A stretch of 51,909 bases of DNA from a virus: the IMG/VR virus record IMGVR_UViG_3300009537_003043, positions 1 through 51,909 of that record; one strand, given 5' to 3'. Position 1 is the first letter of the stretch. Each line of letters starts with the position of its first letter. Shown here piece after piece: positions 39,601 through 47,939 of the stretch. The position numbers and the translations under genes are program-made. The notes under the pieces are model-generated. The model had not been told where the DNA came from and did no database searches. It saw only the letters and a program-made list of their open reading frames with translations.

Positions 39601-39947
39601 TGGTGCTCGGAAACTTCAAGGCCAACCACGTACTCCGGGTATCGGTGGGCTACGATTTCCAGCCCGGCTACCCGGACATCTACCTGTTCGACGCCGCCGC
39701 CCTGGTGAGCACCAATTACTACGGCGAGGGGGCCTACTATGGCGCCGATGAGGTCTACGGCGGAGTCGAAGATGCGATCTACCAGTTCATGGCCACGCTC
39801 GGGCAGCAGAAATGCCAAGCCGTGCGCGTGCTGATCGAGGACGTGATGGCCGACACCGTGGACGAGAGCTACGACATGGTGGGCCTGGCCTTGCTGGCCG
39901 GGGTCAAGCCGGGCCTACACCGCATCCGCACCGGGAAACGGGCATGA
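36654..39947 (+). CDS. large tail protein, stabilisation-protein-like
   Basis: A 1097-residue protein. The C-terminal half (RVFVAGLEDGNVVWASKL, FKQHRIYAFTGDGPDD, GMLFKSAKGIHLIDRGL-like, VYDYFQGQWATWTNH) resembles beta-propeller-containing stabilisation/tail-needle-region proteins of podoviruses such as P22 gp10. Residues about 272-355 contain the recurrent module (DRITVTGHGLTQDTVVQF, TDYYVIVVDANTLQV, GTGEHTI). ATG 36654. It would bridge portal/adaptor and fibre. Confidence 0.65.
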   Translation: MALDTQVIHLPFEQGVETKTDEKVVMAPRLTLLENGMFRKTGRIAKRNGYSRLNQAILAATARDIENGLWVGNYADELLLIQQTDDNGTEMFSYSPGNEQWIAKTGLPPMRTSNAQVIRNNYQQAVPDGARAQGIEVFAWEDGRGGVRATVRDASSGVPVLTDVELHSTATRPRCLAIGGLLAVFYAEATGNDLFVRILNPLSPTAFGAEQTVATDLNATNPHYDVFEHGTKAVVAWNTTAASVKTAYVLSDGTVGAPVSGLPVATAYVLAASNFDPADVDTGADRITVTGHGLTQDTVVQFTTTGGLPGGLSGGTDYYVIVVDANTLQVSASAGGAAVTLTTQGTGEHTITPQGEAADNALAITVDPDNDSIWVAYHEDNLGVRAFRLGTDFAVELGATTVEDLTSPVVDNLTVIVPAGVGTLRLFYEANDATPSERYVKTNTLTTAGTAGTAAVLVRSVGLATKAFEQDARIQVGVVHDSTLQATVFIVTSDGTLIGKLLAGVAGGRVATPSLPRVFSTGTGTWAVALPIKTRIVSDDEISFAGSQTVVYMLTGVSVSALDFSGTARFVAVEAGQNLLLAAGMLLAYDGAVLVEHGFHLFPEDISPAGQATGGSMSDGTYQYVAVYAWADNRGQVHRSAPSLPASVTLAAGTSVQSVQVTVPTLRLTAKNNVILELYRTEGSGSIFYRVTSTSSPTYNDPTADTSVITDTLADATIIDNELLYTTGGLVEHIAAPAASLVAVGKNRVFVAGLEDGNVVWASKLVRHGAGVAFSDLFSIRVEGAGADPDSGPVTALAVLDQNVILFKQHRIYAFTGDGPDDTGQQGQFSQPELVTTDMGCNIPESIVMIPAGLMFKSAKGIHLIDRGLRTSYIGTPVEEWNDLTVTGAVLAETENEVRFVTSEGRALVYDYFQGQWATWTNHAAVGATRWNNRFCYLRSDGAVHKEEPGVFRDDNSRFSLRIRTAWIKLAGIQGYQRVRRLMVLGNFKANHVLRVSVGYDFQPGYPDIYLFDAAALVSTNYYGEGAYYGADEVYGGVEDAIYQFMATLGQQKCQAVRVLIEDVMADTVDESYDMVGLALLAGVKPGLHRIRTGKRA

Positions 39948-40336
39948 ACGCCATTGCCTACGATGCGGAACGGCACTACGGGCCGATCATTGACTGGTTG
40001 GCGGGCCACGGCCTGGCGCCGATCCCGCTGGCGATGTTTCCGCCGACCGGGTACGTGGTCGAGGGCCTGGCCGCGGTGTTCGTCTATCACACGCAGAGCA
40101 CCGTGGCCTTCATTGAGACGCTGGTCAGCAACCCGGGGGCCGACAAGCGGGACGCCAACCGAGCGCTGGACGCGGCCGTCAGGGCGGCACTCAGGGAATG
40201 CGAAGACGCCGGCTGCGAGGCTGTCATCGCCACGACTTCACTGCCGGCTGTGGCGCGCCGCGCCCGCAAGCACGGTTTCCGCAGCGAGCCGACGCGGCTC
40301 TTGATACGGAGGTTGCCCAATGGGAGGCGTAGCTAA
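39944..40336 (+). CDS. GNAT-like acetyltransferase-type protein (130 aa)
   Basis: ATG 39944 overlaps the previous stop (ATGA). It has AVFVYHTQSTVAFIETLVSN, DKRDANRALDAAVRAALREC and AIATTSLPAVARRARKHGFR, a pattern of a small GNAT fold with a degenerate acetyl-CoA loop. It is the second GNAT-like gene in the late operon. Substrate unknown. Confidence 0.55.
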   Translation: MNAIAYDAERHYGPIIDWLAGHGLAPIPLAMFPPTGYVVEGLAAVFVYHTQSTVAFIETLVSNPGADKRDANRALDAAVRAALRECEDAGCEAVIATTSLPAVARRARKHGFRSEPTRLLIRRLPNGRRS

Positions 40337-41945
40337 AGCCGTTGGTGGTGTCGTTGGCGGCGTGGCGGGCGGCTTAATTGGTGGCGCTGGTCTGGAAAAC
40401 AAGTACCGCGGAACGGCCTACAAGTTCGACGAAGAGGCGTTCAAGGACCCGACCGCCGAGGCCAACAAGAAAAAGCTGGAGCAGCGCGCCGGGGAGGCTG
40501 CTGCCCGCACGGCCGAGCGCGTGGCCGCTTCCAGCGTGGCTGACCCGGGTGCGGTGCGGGCGGCCGACATCGGCGCTGTCGATCAAGGCACTGCGGCAGT
40601 AGTGCGCGGCGTGGCCGGCCCCACGGCCGCCCGGGTGGGGACGGTGCAGCAGGGCCAGGCCGGTCAGACGCGCCAGGTCGGAGTGGGCCCGGCGGCCCGG
40701 ATTGAGACCGATCCACAGGCACAGTTCCGCGGCGGGCAGGCGACCGCGATGGATCTGTTGCGCGCCCGGGCCGAAGGTGGGGGTCCGTCACCGGCTGCGT
40801 TGCTCCTGCGGGAACAGACCGACCGCAACATCGCCGGGGCAGTTGGCCGCGCCGCCAGCGCCGGGCCGGGCGTGAACCCGGCTACTGCGGCGCGGCTGGC
40901 CGGGCAGCAAATCGCCACGACCAACCAGCAGGCCGGGCGCGATGCGGCGCTGTTGCGGGCCGAAGAAACCGCCCGCGCGACCGAGCAACTGGCGACAACG
41001 GCCGGAGCCGGGCGGCAGCAGGACATCGGGCTCGCCGCAGAACAGGCGCGACTGGAGCAGGAGACGACCACGCTCCAGAGCGAAGCCGACCTGCAGCGCA
41101 GCCTGGCTGACATGCAGGCGCAGCAGCAGATCGCGCTCCAGTCCGGCGACATCGAACTGGCCCGAAATATCGAGCAGGCCCGGCTGGCCCAGCAAACGGC
41201 CCTGGCCGCGGGTGAGATTGATCTGGCACGCGCCCTCGAAGACAGCCGGAACGAGCAGCAGATCGCCGTACAGCGGGGTGAACTCGACCTGGCCCGCAAC
41301 ATCGAGCAGGCCCGGCTCCAGACCGAGACCGCCATCAAGTCCGGCGACATGGCACTGGCCCGCAACATCGCCAATGCTCAGTTGGAGCAGGGGGCCGCTG
41401 CGGCGAACCAGCAGGCCGCGTTGCAGCAGCAGCAACTCAACGACCAACTGGTGTCGCAGTACGTGTCGCAGGGACTGGCGCTGGATCAGGCGCAGTTCCT
41501 GGCTGGCATCGAACTGGAGCGCCTGCGTGGCGAGCAGAGCCTGGGCATCCAGGGCATCAACGCCGGAGTCGCGGCGGGCAACCAGGCAACCAAGGCCGGT
41601 GTGGTGGGGGGGATGCTTGGCGCCGGCGGGGCTATCGGCGCGGGTTATGCGGCTTCCGACAAGCGGCTCAAGAAGGACATCGCGCCCGGCGACAAGGACA
41701 TCCGCGCCGTGATGGAACGGCTCAAGCCCTACGCCTTCTCGTACAAGAACCCGGACGGCCACGGCGCCACGCACGGCCAGCTGGTCGGCGTGATGGCCCA
41801 GGACCTGCAGAAGTCCTCCAAGGGGCGCGACATGGTGCTCGATACGCCAGACGGGCTGATGGTGGACTCGGTGAAGGCCGTCTCGGCGGCCCTGGCGGCC
41901 TCGGCCGACCTGCACCGCCGGGTGAGCAAACTGGAACATCGGTGA
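40320..41945 (+). CDS. ejection-type protein with C-terminal S74 chaperone domain
   Basis: A 541-residue protein. The N-terminal Gly/Val segment (VGGVVGGVAGGLIGGAG) is membrane-prone. The middle is Ala/Gln-rich with four 22-residue repeats (about 270-360), such as QQIALQSGDIELARNIEQAR. The C-terminus (SDKRLKKDI, LKPYAFSYKNP, VGVMAQDL) is a Peptidase_S74 intramolecular chaperone, usual on fibres. It may trimerise an internal virion protein and cut itself off. It overlaps the upstream gene by 17 bases. Confidence 0.7.
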   Translation: MGGVAKAVGGVVGGVAGGLIGGAGLENKYRGTAYKFDEEAFKDPTAEANKKKLEQRAGEAAARTAERVAASSVADPGAVRAADIGAVDQGTAAVVRGVAGPTAARVGTVQQGQAGQTRQVGVGPAARIETDPQAQFRGGQATAMDLLRARAEGGGPSPAALLLREQTDRNIAGAVGRAASAGPGVNPATAARLAGQQIATTNQQAGRDAALLRAEETARATEQLATTAGAGRQQDIGLAAEQARLEQETTTLQSEADLQRSLADMQAQQQIALQSGDIELARNIEQARLAQQTALAAGEIDLARALEDSRNEQQIAVQRGELDLARNIEQARLQTETAIKSGDMALARNIANAQLEQGAAAANQQAALQQQQLNDQLVSQYVSQGLALDQAQFLAGIELERLRGEQSLGIQGINAGVAAGNQATKAGVVGGMLGAGGAIGAGYAASDKRLKKDIAPGDKDIRAVMERLKPYAFSYKNPDGHGATHGQLVGVMAQDLQKSSKGRDMVLDTPDGLMVDSVKAVSAALAASADLHRRVSKLEHR

Positions 41946-41955
41946 GGAAGGCTCA

Positions 41956-43827
41956 ATGAGCGAAATGATCCCGCAATTGGCTATGGCGTGGCCGCGCAAT
42001 AACGAGCGCGACCAGATTGGCACGGCTCCGCGACCGGCATCGACCGCGCCTGGGCAAACGAACCTCCTGCTGCCACAGGATGACGAGTTGGATGCCCTGC
42101 AGAGCGGGGGGCTGCTCGATCCGCAGACGGCGGCCCTCGTGCGTGAGAATCGCCTCGCCCCATCGGCCGCGACCCCGGGCCCGCAGTTTGCTGCGCCGTT
42201 AGTCTCGCCGGCCCCCCCGGAGGGCTCCTTGAGCAGAATTCCTCCGGGCGCGCCTGCATTCATCTCGCCTGCGCCTCCGGAGGCATCCTTGTACAGCACA
42301 TTTCCAGGGGGGGAGCCGCCGGTAGTCTCGCCGCCGCCGAAGTCCGCCACCACCGGCCCGGAAGATTCTTTCGGCGTCATGCAGAGCGACGCCAACCCGC
42401 CCCCGGAGACCCCGACGAGCCCTGTTGCTGCCGCCGCGATGGGCCCTGGCGCGACGACGACGCAGCAGGATCAACGCGAACTCAACCGCCTTCGCAACAT
42501 GGGCCTGCCCGACGATGTTATCCGGCAGGGCGATGAGCAGGGGATATGGGGCCCGGCCGGGAAAATGACCGCGGCCATGACGGCCGAGGACGATGCTCGC
42601 CAGGCGCTGGTCAATGCACAGTCGGCGGCGGCCAACCAGCAGGCGTTCAAACTCGGGGTGGCTGAAAATGCACAAAAAATCCTGACGGCCCAACAGGAGG
42701 AGGAGCAACGAAAGATTGAGCAGCAGATTGAGAAGCGCACCAAGCGTGTGGAATCGCTGCGCGATGAGTACGACAAAATGGAGGTCACCGACCCGTGGGC
42801 CTCCAAGAGCACCGGGCAGAAGGTTACGGCCGCAATCGCCATCCTGCTCGGCGGCATCGGCGCCGGGCTGACCGGTGGCCCGAACATGGCCTTGCAGGTC
42901 ATCAACGACGCCATCGAGCGTGATCTGGAGATTCAGGCATCCAAGAAAGCAGCCAAGGGAGAATCGGTGCGCCAGGAGCGGAGCCTGCTCGGCGACCTGC
43001 GAAACCAACTCGGCGACCTGCGCTCTGCCCAAGTTCTGGCCCGCGATCAGATGTGGCGGGGCGTGGAACTGAACCTCAAAAAAATGTCCGCCGGGATCAA
43101 GAGCGAGGAAGTGCGACGCGAAGCGGACGTGGCGCTCGCGCAAGTCGCCCAGAAGCGCGAACAACTCAAGATTGAGATGCGCGAAGCTGCGTCAACGGCG
43201 GCCCGCACCGAGTTTTACCACGACCGGGAGCGCCAGGCCGTGGCCGCCCTGAGCCGGGCTGGCAACGACCCGGCGGAGCAGGCCCGCATCCTGATCGAAT
43301 CCGGTGTGCCCGACATGGTGAGCCGTGGTGTGGCACTCCAGGGCGCCTTGCTGAACAAAGAAGGCAAGGCCGGCGGAGCGCTCAACGACCCCAAGAGCGG
43401 TTTAGGCAAGATCATGCACGATTTCCGCAGCGGCCAGTTCGGCAACCCGGACGACCCGGCGACCCAGGCCATGGCGGGCCGGGCGCTCGAAAACGAACTG
43501 GCGCAGAGCGGAGTCGGCACCGATCGCATGATCGCCCAGTGGATGCAGGACTACGAACAGAGCCCGGAGACGCTGACCAAGGAGCGCCGTACGGCGCTGC
43601 AACTCCTGTCGGTCGTTGGCCGCGACCCGTCAGCAGGCGTGGTGGCGGGGCTTCCGGCGTTTCAGGGCGTGGAACGGGTGCTGGGTCAGGCGGGGGCTCC
43701 TCAGCCGCAAGGCGCGGCGCCGGCAGCACCGGCCCTGCCGCAGGTATCGTCCCGCGCCGATTACGATGCACTCCCCAGCGGGGCGGAGTACGTTGATCCC
43801 AACGGAACCAGGAGACGTAAGCCGTGA
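41956..43827 (+). CDS. internal virion / ejection-type protein
   Basis: A 623-residue protein. Pro-rich N-terminus (about 60-150) with near-repeats (VSPAPPEGSLSR, ISPAPPEASLYS), a long charged coiled coil (about 235-275), a hydrophobic GQKVTAAIAILLGGIGAGLT segment, and further Ala/Glu/Arg helices. These fit podovirus ejection proteins that cross the envelope. ATG 41956 with GAGGAAGG upstream. Confidence 0.7.
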   Translation: MSEMIPQLAMAWPRNNERDQIGTAPRPASTAPGQTNLLLPQDDELDALQSGGLLDPQTAALVRENRLAPSAATPGPQFAAPLVSPAPPEGSLSRIPPGAPAFISPAPPEASLYSTFPGGEPPVVSPPPKSATTGPEDSFGVMQSDANPPPETPTSPVAAAAMGPGATTTQQDQRELNRLRNMGLPDDVIRQGDEQGIWGPAGKMTAAMTAEDDARQALVNAQSAAANQQAFKLGVAENAQKILTAQQEEEQRKIEQQIEKRTKRVESLRDEYDKMEVTDPWASKSTGQKVTAAIAILLGGIGAGLTGGPNMALQVINDAIERDLEIQASKKAAKGESVRQERSLLGDLRNQLGDLRSAQVLARDQMWRGVELNLKKMSAGIKSEEVRREADVALAQVAQKREQLKIEMREAASTAARTEFYHDRERQAVAALSRAGNDPAEQARILIESGVPDMVSRGVALQGALLNKEGKAGGALNDPKSGLGKIMHDFRSGQFGNPDDPATQAMAGRALENELAQSGVGTDRMIAQWMQDYEQSPETLTKERRTALQLLSVVGRDPSAGVVAGLPAFQGVERVLGQAGAPQPQGAAPAAPALPQVSSRADYDALPSGAEYVDPNGTRRRKP

Positions 43828-46800
43828 GCGAACCCTGGAACAGCGACCCGATTGTGGAAACTGCCCGGCCGCGCGAGGACGAGCGCCCGTGGGAGGCTGA
43901 CCCCGTTGTGCCGGTGGTGGGGAACGAGCCGGCGCCCACCACGGCGCCCGTCGAACGCCCGTGGGAAGCCGACCCGGTGGTGTCGGCCACTGGCGAAACG
44001 GAAGCCGACGACAGCGCGCTCTCGGCCGTGGGCACGTTCTACCGCGAACTGGCGGTGCCGACCCTGCTGGGGGGCGCCCGGGACGCGCTGCAGGGGCTGC
44101 TGGACCTGCCGGAGGACTTCGGCCTGACCGGCGATCTGCCGGACCTGCCCGAGGTGCCGGAGCCCACCACGCTGGGCGGTCGGATGGTGCGCGACATGAC
44201 GCAGTTCCTGGCCGGCTTTGTGCCCGTGTTCGGCTGGCTCGGCAAGGCGGGCAAGCTCGGGCCCATCGCCCGCGGGGCTGCTGCTGGGGCGGCGGCCGAC
44301 TTCGCGGTCTTCGACGGGCAGGAAGAGCGCCTGTCGAACCTGGTGCAGGAGCATCCGGCGCTGGCCAACCCAGTGACGGAATTCCTGGCCTCCGACCCTG
44401 ACGACGCGGCGCCGCTCGGGCGGCTCAAGAACGCGCTGGAGGGCCTGGGCCTCGGTGCGGCGGCCGACGGGTTTCTCTCCGGCGTGCGGGTGCTGCGGGC
44501 GGCCCGCGCCGGGCGGCGTCAGATCGCCACGGGCGCGACGCCGGAAGTGGTGCAGGAGACGGTGCGCCGCGAGGCCCGGAACATCCTCGATGTACGGGAC
44601 GTGTCGTCACCGCCGCCGACCGGCCCGATGGCCCGGGAAGCCGGCGGCTCGGCGGCCACGGAACCCGGGGCGGCAGGGATGGCCGCACGTCCCGCCATGG
44701 AAGGCGGCCCGGTTTTACGTGAAACGCTGACGCCCGAAGACCTGCTGCGCCAGACCGAGCCGGAGTTCCAGACCCGGGCGGCCGGGCGCAACGCCCCGGA
44801 ACCGACCCGCGAGGTGCGGGTGGCCGGGAACATCAACCTGGATCGCATCGAGTCGCCCGAGGACCTGAAAAACGCGCTGACCGTGCTGGCGCGCACGGAC
44901 GCCCCGGACATCGCTGCCGAGCGGGCGGCAGGGACGGCTCGCGGCGAAGCGCACACGGAGGGCGTGCGCGGCCTGCTGCTGGCCAGCGCGCGGCGCACCA
45001 TGGACAGCCTGCCCCGCGCCGAGGCCGTGCCGGAAGAAGACATGATGCGGGCCCTGGCCAACATCGAGCAACTGCGCGGCGTGGTGGCCTTTTCCGCCGG
45101 TCAGGCCGCGGAAGCCAGCGCTCGGCTGCGTGCCTACAAGCACATCAAAGACGCGGTGGCCCAGCAGGACTACAAGGCCATGCGCGAGATGGTGGACGGC
45201 CTGGGCGGCAATAAAATGGTGGAACGGAAAATAGCCCTGACCGCCGCCATCGACGATCTAGAGGCGTTTGCAAATCATGCGCCAAAGATTTGGGAGGCCA
45301 AGACCATCGACAAGGCGCTGGAGGTGTGGCGGGCCGGCCTGCTGACGGGCTTCCGTACCCAGGCGGCGAACTTCCTGTCCAACACCCTGGTACTGGGATA
45401 CACGGTGCCGGAACGCGCGATAGGTGCGTCCTTCGGCGCTCTTGCCGGCGGAGAACGCATCCATGCCCGCGAAAGCCTCGCGTTCGCCAACGGTGCGCTC
45501 AAGGCCATGCGCCGCGCGTCCTCCGATGCCTGGCAGGTGTTCTGGCGCGAGGCCCCGGGGCCGGAAGGTGCCCCGGAGAGCGTGCGCCGCACCGTGCCCG
45601 GGCTGCAGATGGGGGAGGAACTGCCCGCCGGGGCCTTCAAGAGCCAGGAAGTGGGGCGCCGGCACGCTGTTGGCGGAACGGTTGGATACGCCGTCCGCTC
45701 GCCATTCCGAGCGCTCGATGCGGCCGACGTGTGGTTCAAGACCATCACCTTCGGCGGGGAGGTCGAGGCGCTGGCGATTCGCAAGGCCCTGGCTGAGGGG
45801 TTGGAAGGCCATGTCTTGCGTGAGCGGGTGGCGCAGATCGTCGGTCATCTCGACGAGTTTCCGGACATCGTAGCCGAAGGGAATGCGCGGGCGGCAGTCA
45901 ACACGTTCACCACGCCGTTGCACGAACAGGAGGGCTTTATCGCCGACCTGGCGGGCAGCATCTCCAAGTTCACGGCCAAGCACCCGTCCTTCGGGTTTGT
46001 GGCGCCGTTTATCCGCACGCCGGCCAACATCTTCAAGTTCGCGGCCGAGCGCACGCCAGCCGGGTTCTTCATGGCCGACATGAAAAAGGCGATCAAGGCT
46101 GGCGGCGCCAAGCGGCAGGAGGCGCTGGCCAAGATCACGCTCGGCTCGTCGGTCATGGGCTCCATCGCATGGGCCGCAGCCGAGGGGCACATCACCGGGC
46201 ACGGGCCCACCGATCCGAACAAGCGGCGTCTGTGGCGGGCCAACAACCAGCCCTACAGCGTCCGGCTGCCCGGCAGCGACACCTGGTACAGCTACGCGCG
46301 GTTCGAACCCCTGGGCACACTGATGGGCATTGCCGCCGATGGTGTGGAAATCATCAAGAATGCGCGCAGCGAGGAGGATTGGGACAACATCGCCATGCTG
46401 GGCGTGACGGCCGCAGCCAACGTGATGACGAACAAGACCTTCATGCAGGGGCCCACCGCGTTGATCTCCGCGCTGGAGGACCCGCAACGGTTCGGAGACC
46501 GCTTTGTCGAGATGCTGGGCGGCTCGACGGTGCCCACGCTGATCGCGGATGTGGCGCGGGCCAACGATCCGGTGCTGCGGAACGTGCGCAGCGTGATGGA
46601 CGCCTGGCTTAACCGGGTGCCGGGAGCCTCCGGCCGGCTGCAGCCGATTTTGAACCTGTGGGGCGAAGAGGTTGTCCGCGAAGGCGGGGCGCTGGCGCAG
46701 GTGTTTTCCCCCGTCTACGTCAGCACTGCCGACAAGGACCCGCTGGCCGCCGAGTTGATGCGGGTGGAGTATCACCCGGGGATGCCGGGCCGCTCGATCA

Positions 46801-47930
46801 ACGGGCACGACCTGACGCCGGAGCAGTTCACCGAGTACGTCAAGATGGCCGGGCGTCCGGCGAAGCAGGTGCTGGCCGAACTGGTATCCGACCCGGGCTG
46901 GGCCGAGGTGCCGGACTACTACAAGGCCGAGCGCATGGAGGCCATCATCGGCACGTTCCGTCGCATGGCCCGCCAGCAGATGATGGCCAAACATCCGGAA
47001 CTGGTGGTGCCGGCGCGGCTGGAAGAGGAAATGAAGGCCGTGGCGCCGGCCGCCGCCGGGCAGGAACCATCGGCCCGCACGCCGGCACAGACGGAATTGG
47101 TGGCCGCCGCGCACGGGTTGGGGCCCGTGGTGGCATCGACGGCGCCGCGGGGGCGGGTGCCCCGAGCAACGCTGGACGCCGTGCAGGCCGCAGTGCGAAA
47201 TTCGGCCCGGGGACTGGTGCAGGCCAAGACCATCGGAGAGACAACCGAAACACCGTCGGTGGACACCGAGCGGGTGCTGCAGATGTCCCGCAATCCAGGC
47301 AAGCTGATGGACGCCATCATGTCCCGCACCGGGTCCCTGGCGGCAGATGACCCGGAAGCCTTCGCCGCCCTGGCCTCGCAGGCGCAGCGCGCGATGGACT
47401 ACCTGGCGGAACGCGCTCCGACCAGCGCGGAGCCACCCTCAATCTTCGGCGAAAAAGCGGAAGCGCCGGAGCACGAGCAGGCCGCCTGGCGCCGGACCGT
47501 GGCCGCGGCCCTGGACCCGCTCGCCGCGGTAGAACGGCTGGGGCGCGGGGAACTCGATCAGGAAGCCTTGGACACGCTGCAGGCCCTCCATCCGCCGATC
47601 TTCGAAACCTTTCAAGCCGGCGTGCTGGAAGCCCTGGCGGCGGAAACCGAACCACCCGATTATGAGCGGCGGCTGTACCTGGGGCAGATTCTTGGCCCCG
47701 GCGTCGAGCCCACCACGGCGCCGCGGTTCGTGGCCGCCATCCAGAGCACGTTCGGCGAGCGCGACCCGAGGCAGGGAATGCCCGGAACCTTCCCGCGCCG
47801 CAACGGCAGCCAGACCTTGACCGGGCGCGAATCGCGCCGCAAGAGCCGCAACATCTCACTGGCCATGGCCGAGCGGATGTCCGGCGGAGAAACGCTTTCC
47901 ACGCCAGTGCAGGAATTGGCCAAACGCTAG
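43824..47930 (+). CDS. large internal virion protein
   Basis: A 1368-residue protein; the start is GTG 43824 with CCAGGAG upstream, overlapping the previous stop. The acidic N-terminus has two RPWEADPVV repeats (about 23 and 45). FLAGFVPVFGWLGKAGK and GAAAGAAADFAVF are membrane-prone. The middle (SNTLVLGYTVPERAIGAS, FVAPFIRTPANIFKFAAERT) and Ala-rich helical end fit the large ejection proteins of podoviruses. No lysozyme motif was recognised. Confidence 0.7.
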   Translation: MSEPWNSDPIVETARPREDERPWEADPVVPVVGNEPAPTTAPVERPWEADPVVSATGETEADDSALSAVGTFYRELAVPTLLGGARDALQGLLDLPEDFGLTGDLPDLPEVPEPTTLGGRMVRDMTQFLAGFVPVFGWLGKAGKLGPIARGAAAGAAADFAVFDGQEERLSNLVQEHPALANPVTEFLASDPDDAAPLGRLKNALEGLGLGAAADGFLSGVRVLRAARAGRRQIATGATPEVVQETVRREARNILDVRDVSSPPPTGPMAREAGGSAATEPGAAGMAARPAMEGGPVLRETLTPEDLLRQTEPEFQTRAAGRNAPEPTREVRVAGNINLDRIESPEDLKNALTVLARTDAPDIAAERAAGTARGEAHTEGVRGLLLASARRTMDSLPRAEAVPEEDMMRALANIEQLRGVVAFSAGQAAEASARLRAYKHIKDAVAQQDYKAMREMVDGLGGNKMVERKIALTAAIDDLEAFANHAPKIWEAKTIDKALEVWRAGLLTGFRTQAANFLSNTLVLGYTVPERAIGASFGALAGGERIHARESLAFANGALKAMRRASSDAWQVFWREAPGPEGAPESVRRTVPGLQMGEELPAGAFKSQEVGRRHAVGGTVGYAVRSPFRALDAADVWFKTITFGGEVEALAIRKALAEGLEGHVLRERVAQIVGHLDEFPDIVAEGNARAAVNTFTTPLHEQEGFIADLAGSISKFTAKHPSFGFVAPFIRTPANIFKFAAERTPAGFFMADMKKAIKAGGAKRQEALAKITLGSSVMGSIAWAAAEGHITGHGPTDPNKRRLWRANNQPYSVRLPGSDTWYSYARFEPLGTLMGIAADGVEIIKNARSEEDWDNIAMLGVTAAANVMTNKTFMQGPTALISALEDPQRFGDRFVEMLGGSTVPTLIADVARANDPVLRNVRSVMDAWLNRVPGASGRLQPILNLWGEEVVREGGALAQVFSPVYVSTADKDPLAAELMRVEYHPGMPGRSINGHDLTPEQFTEYVKMAGRPAKQVLAELVSDPGWAEVPDYYKAERMEAIIGTFRRMARQQMMAKHPELVVPARLEEEMKAVAPAAAGQEPSARTPAQTELVAAAHGLGPVVASTAPRGRVPRATLDAVQAAVRNSARGLVQAKTIGETTETPSVDTERVLQMSRNPGKLMDAIMSRTGSLAADDPEAFAALASQAQRAMDYLAERAPTSAEPPSIFGEKAEAPEHEQAAWRRTVAAALDPLAAVERLGRGELDQEALDTLQALHPPIFETFQAGVLEALAAETEPPDYERRLYLGQILGPGVEPTTAPRFVAAIQSTFGERDPRQGMPGTFPRRNGSQTLTGRESRRKSRNISLAMAERMSGGETLSTPVQELAKR

Positions 47931-47939
47931 GAGCCGACA

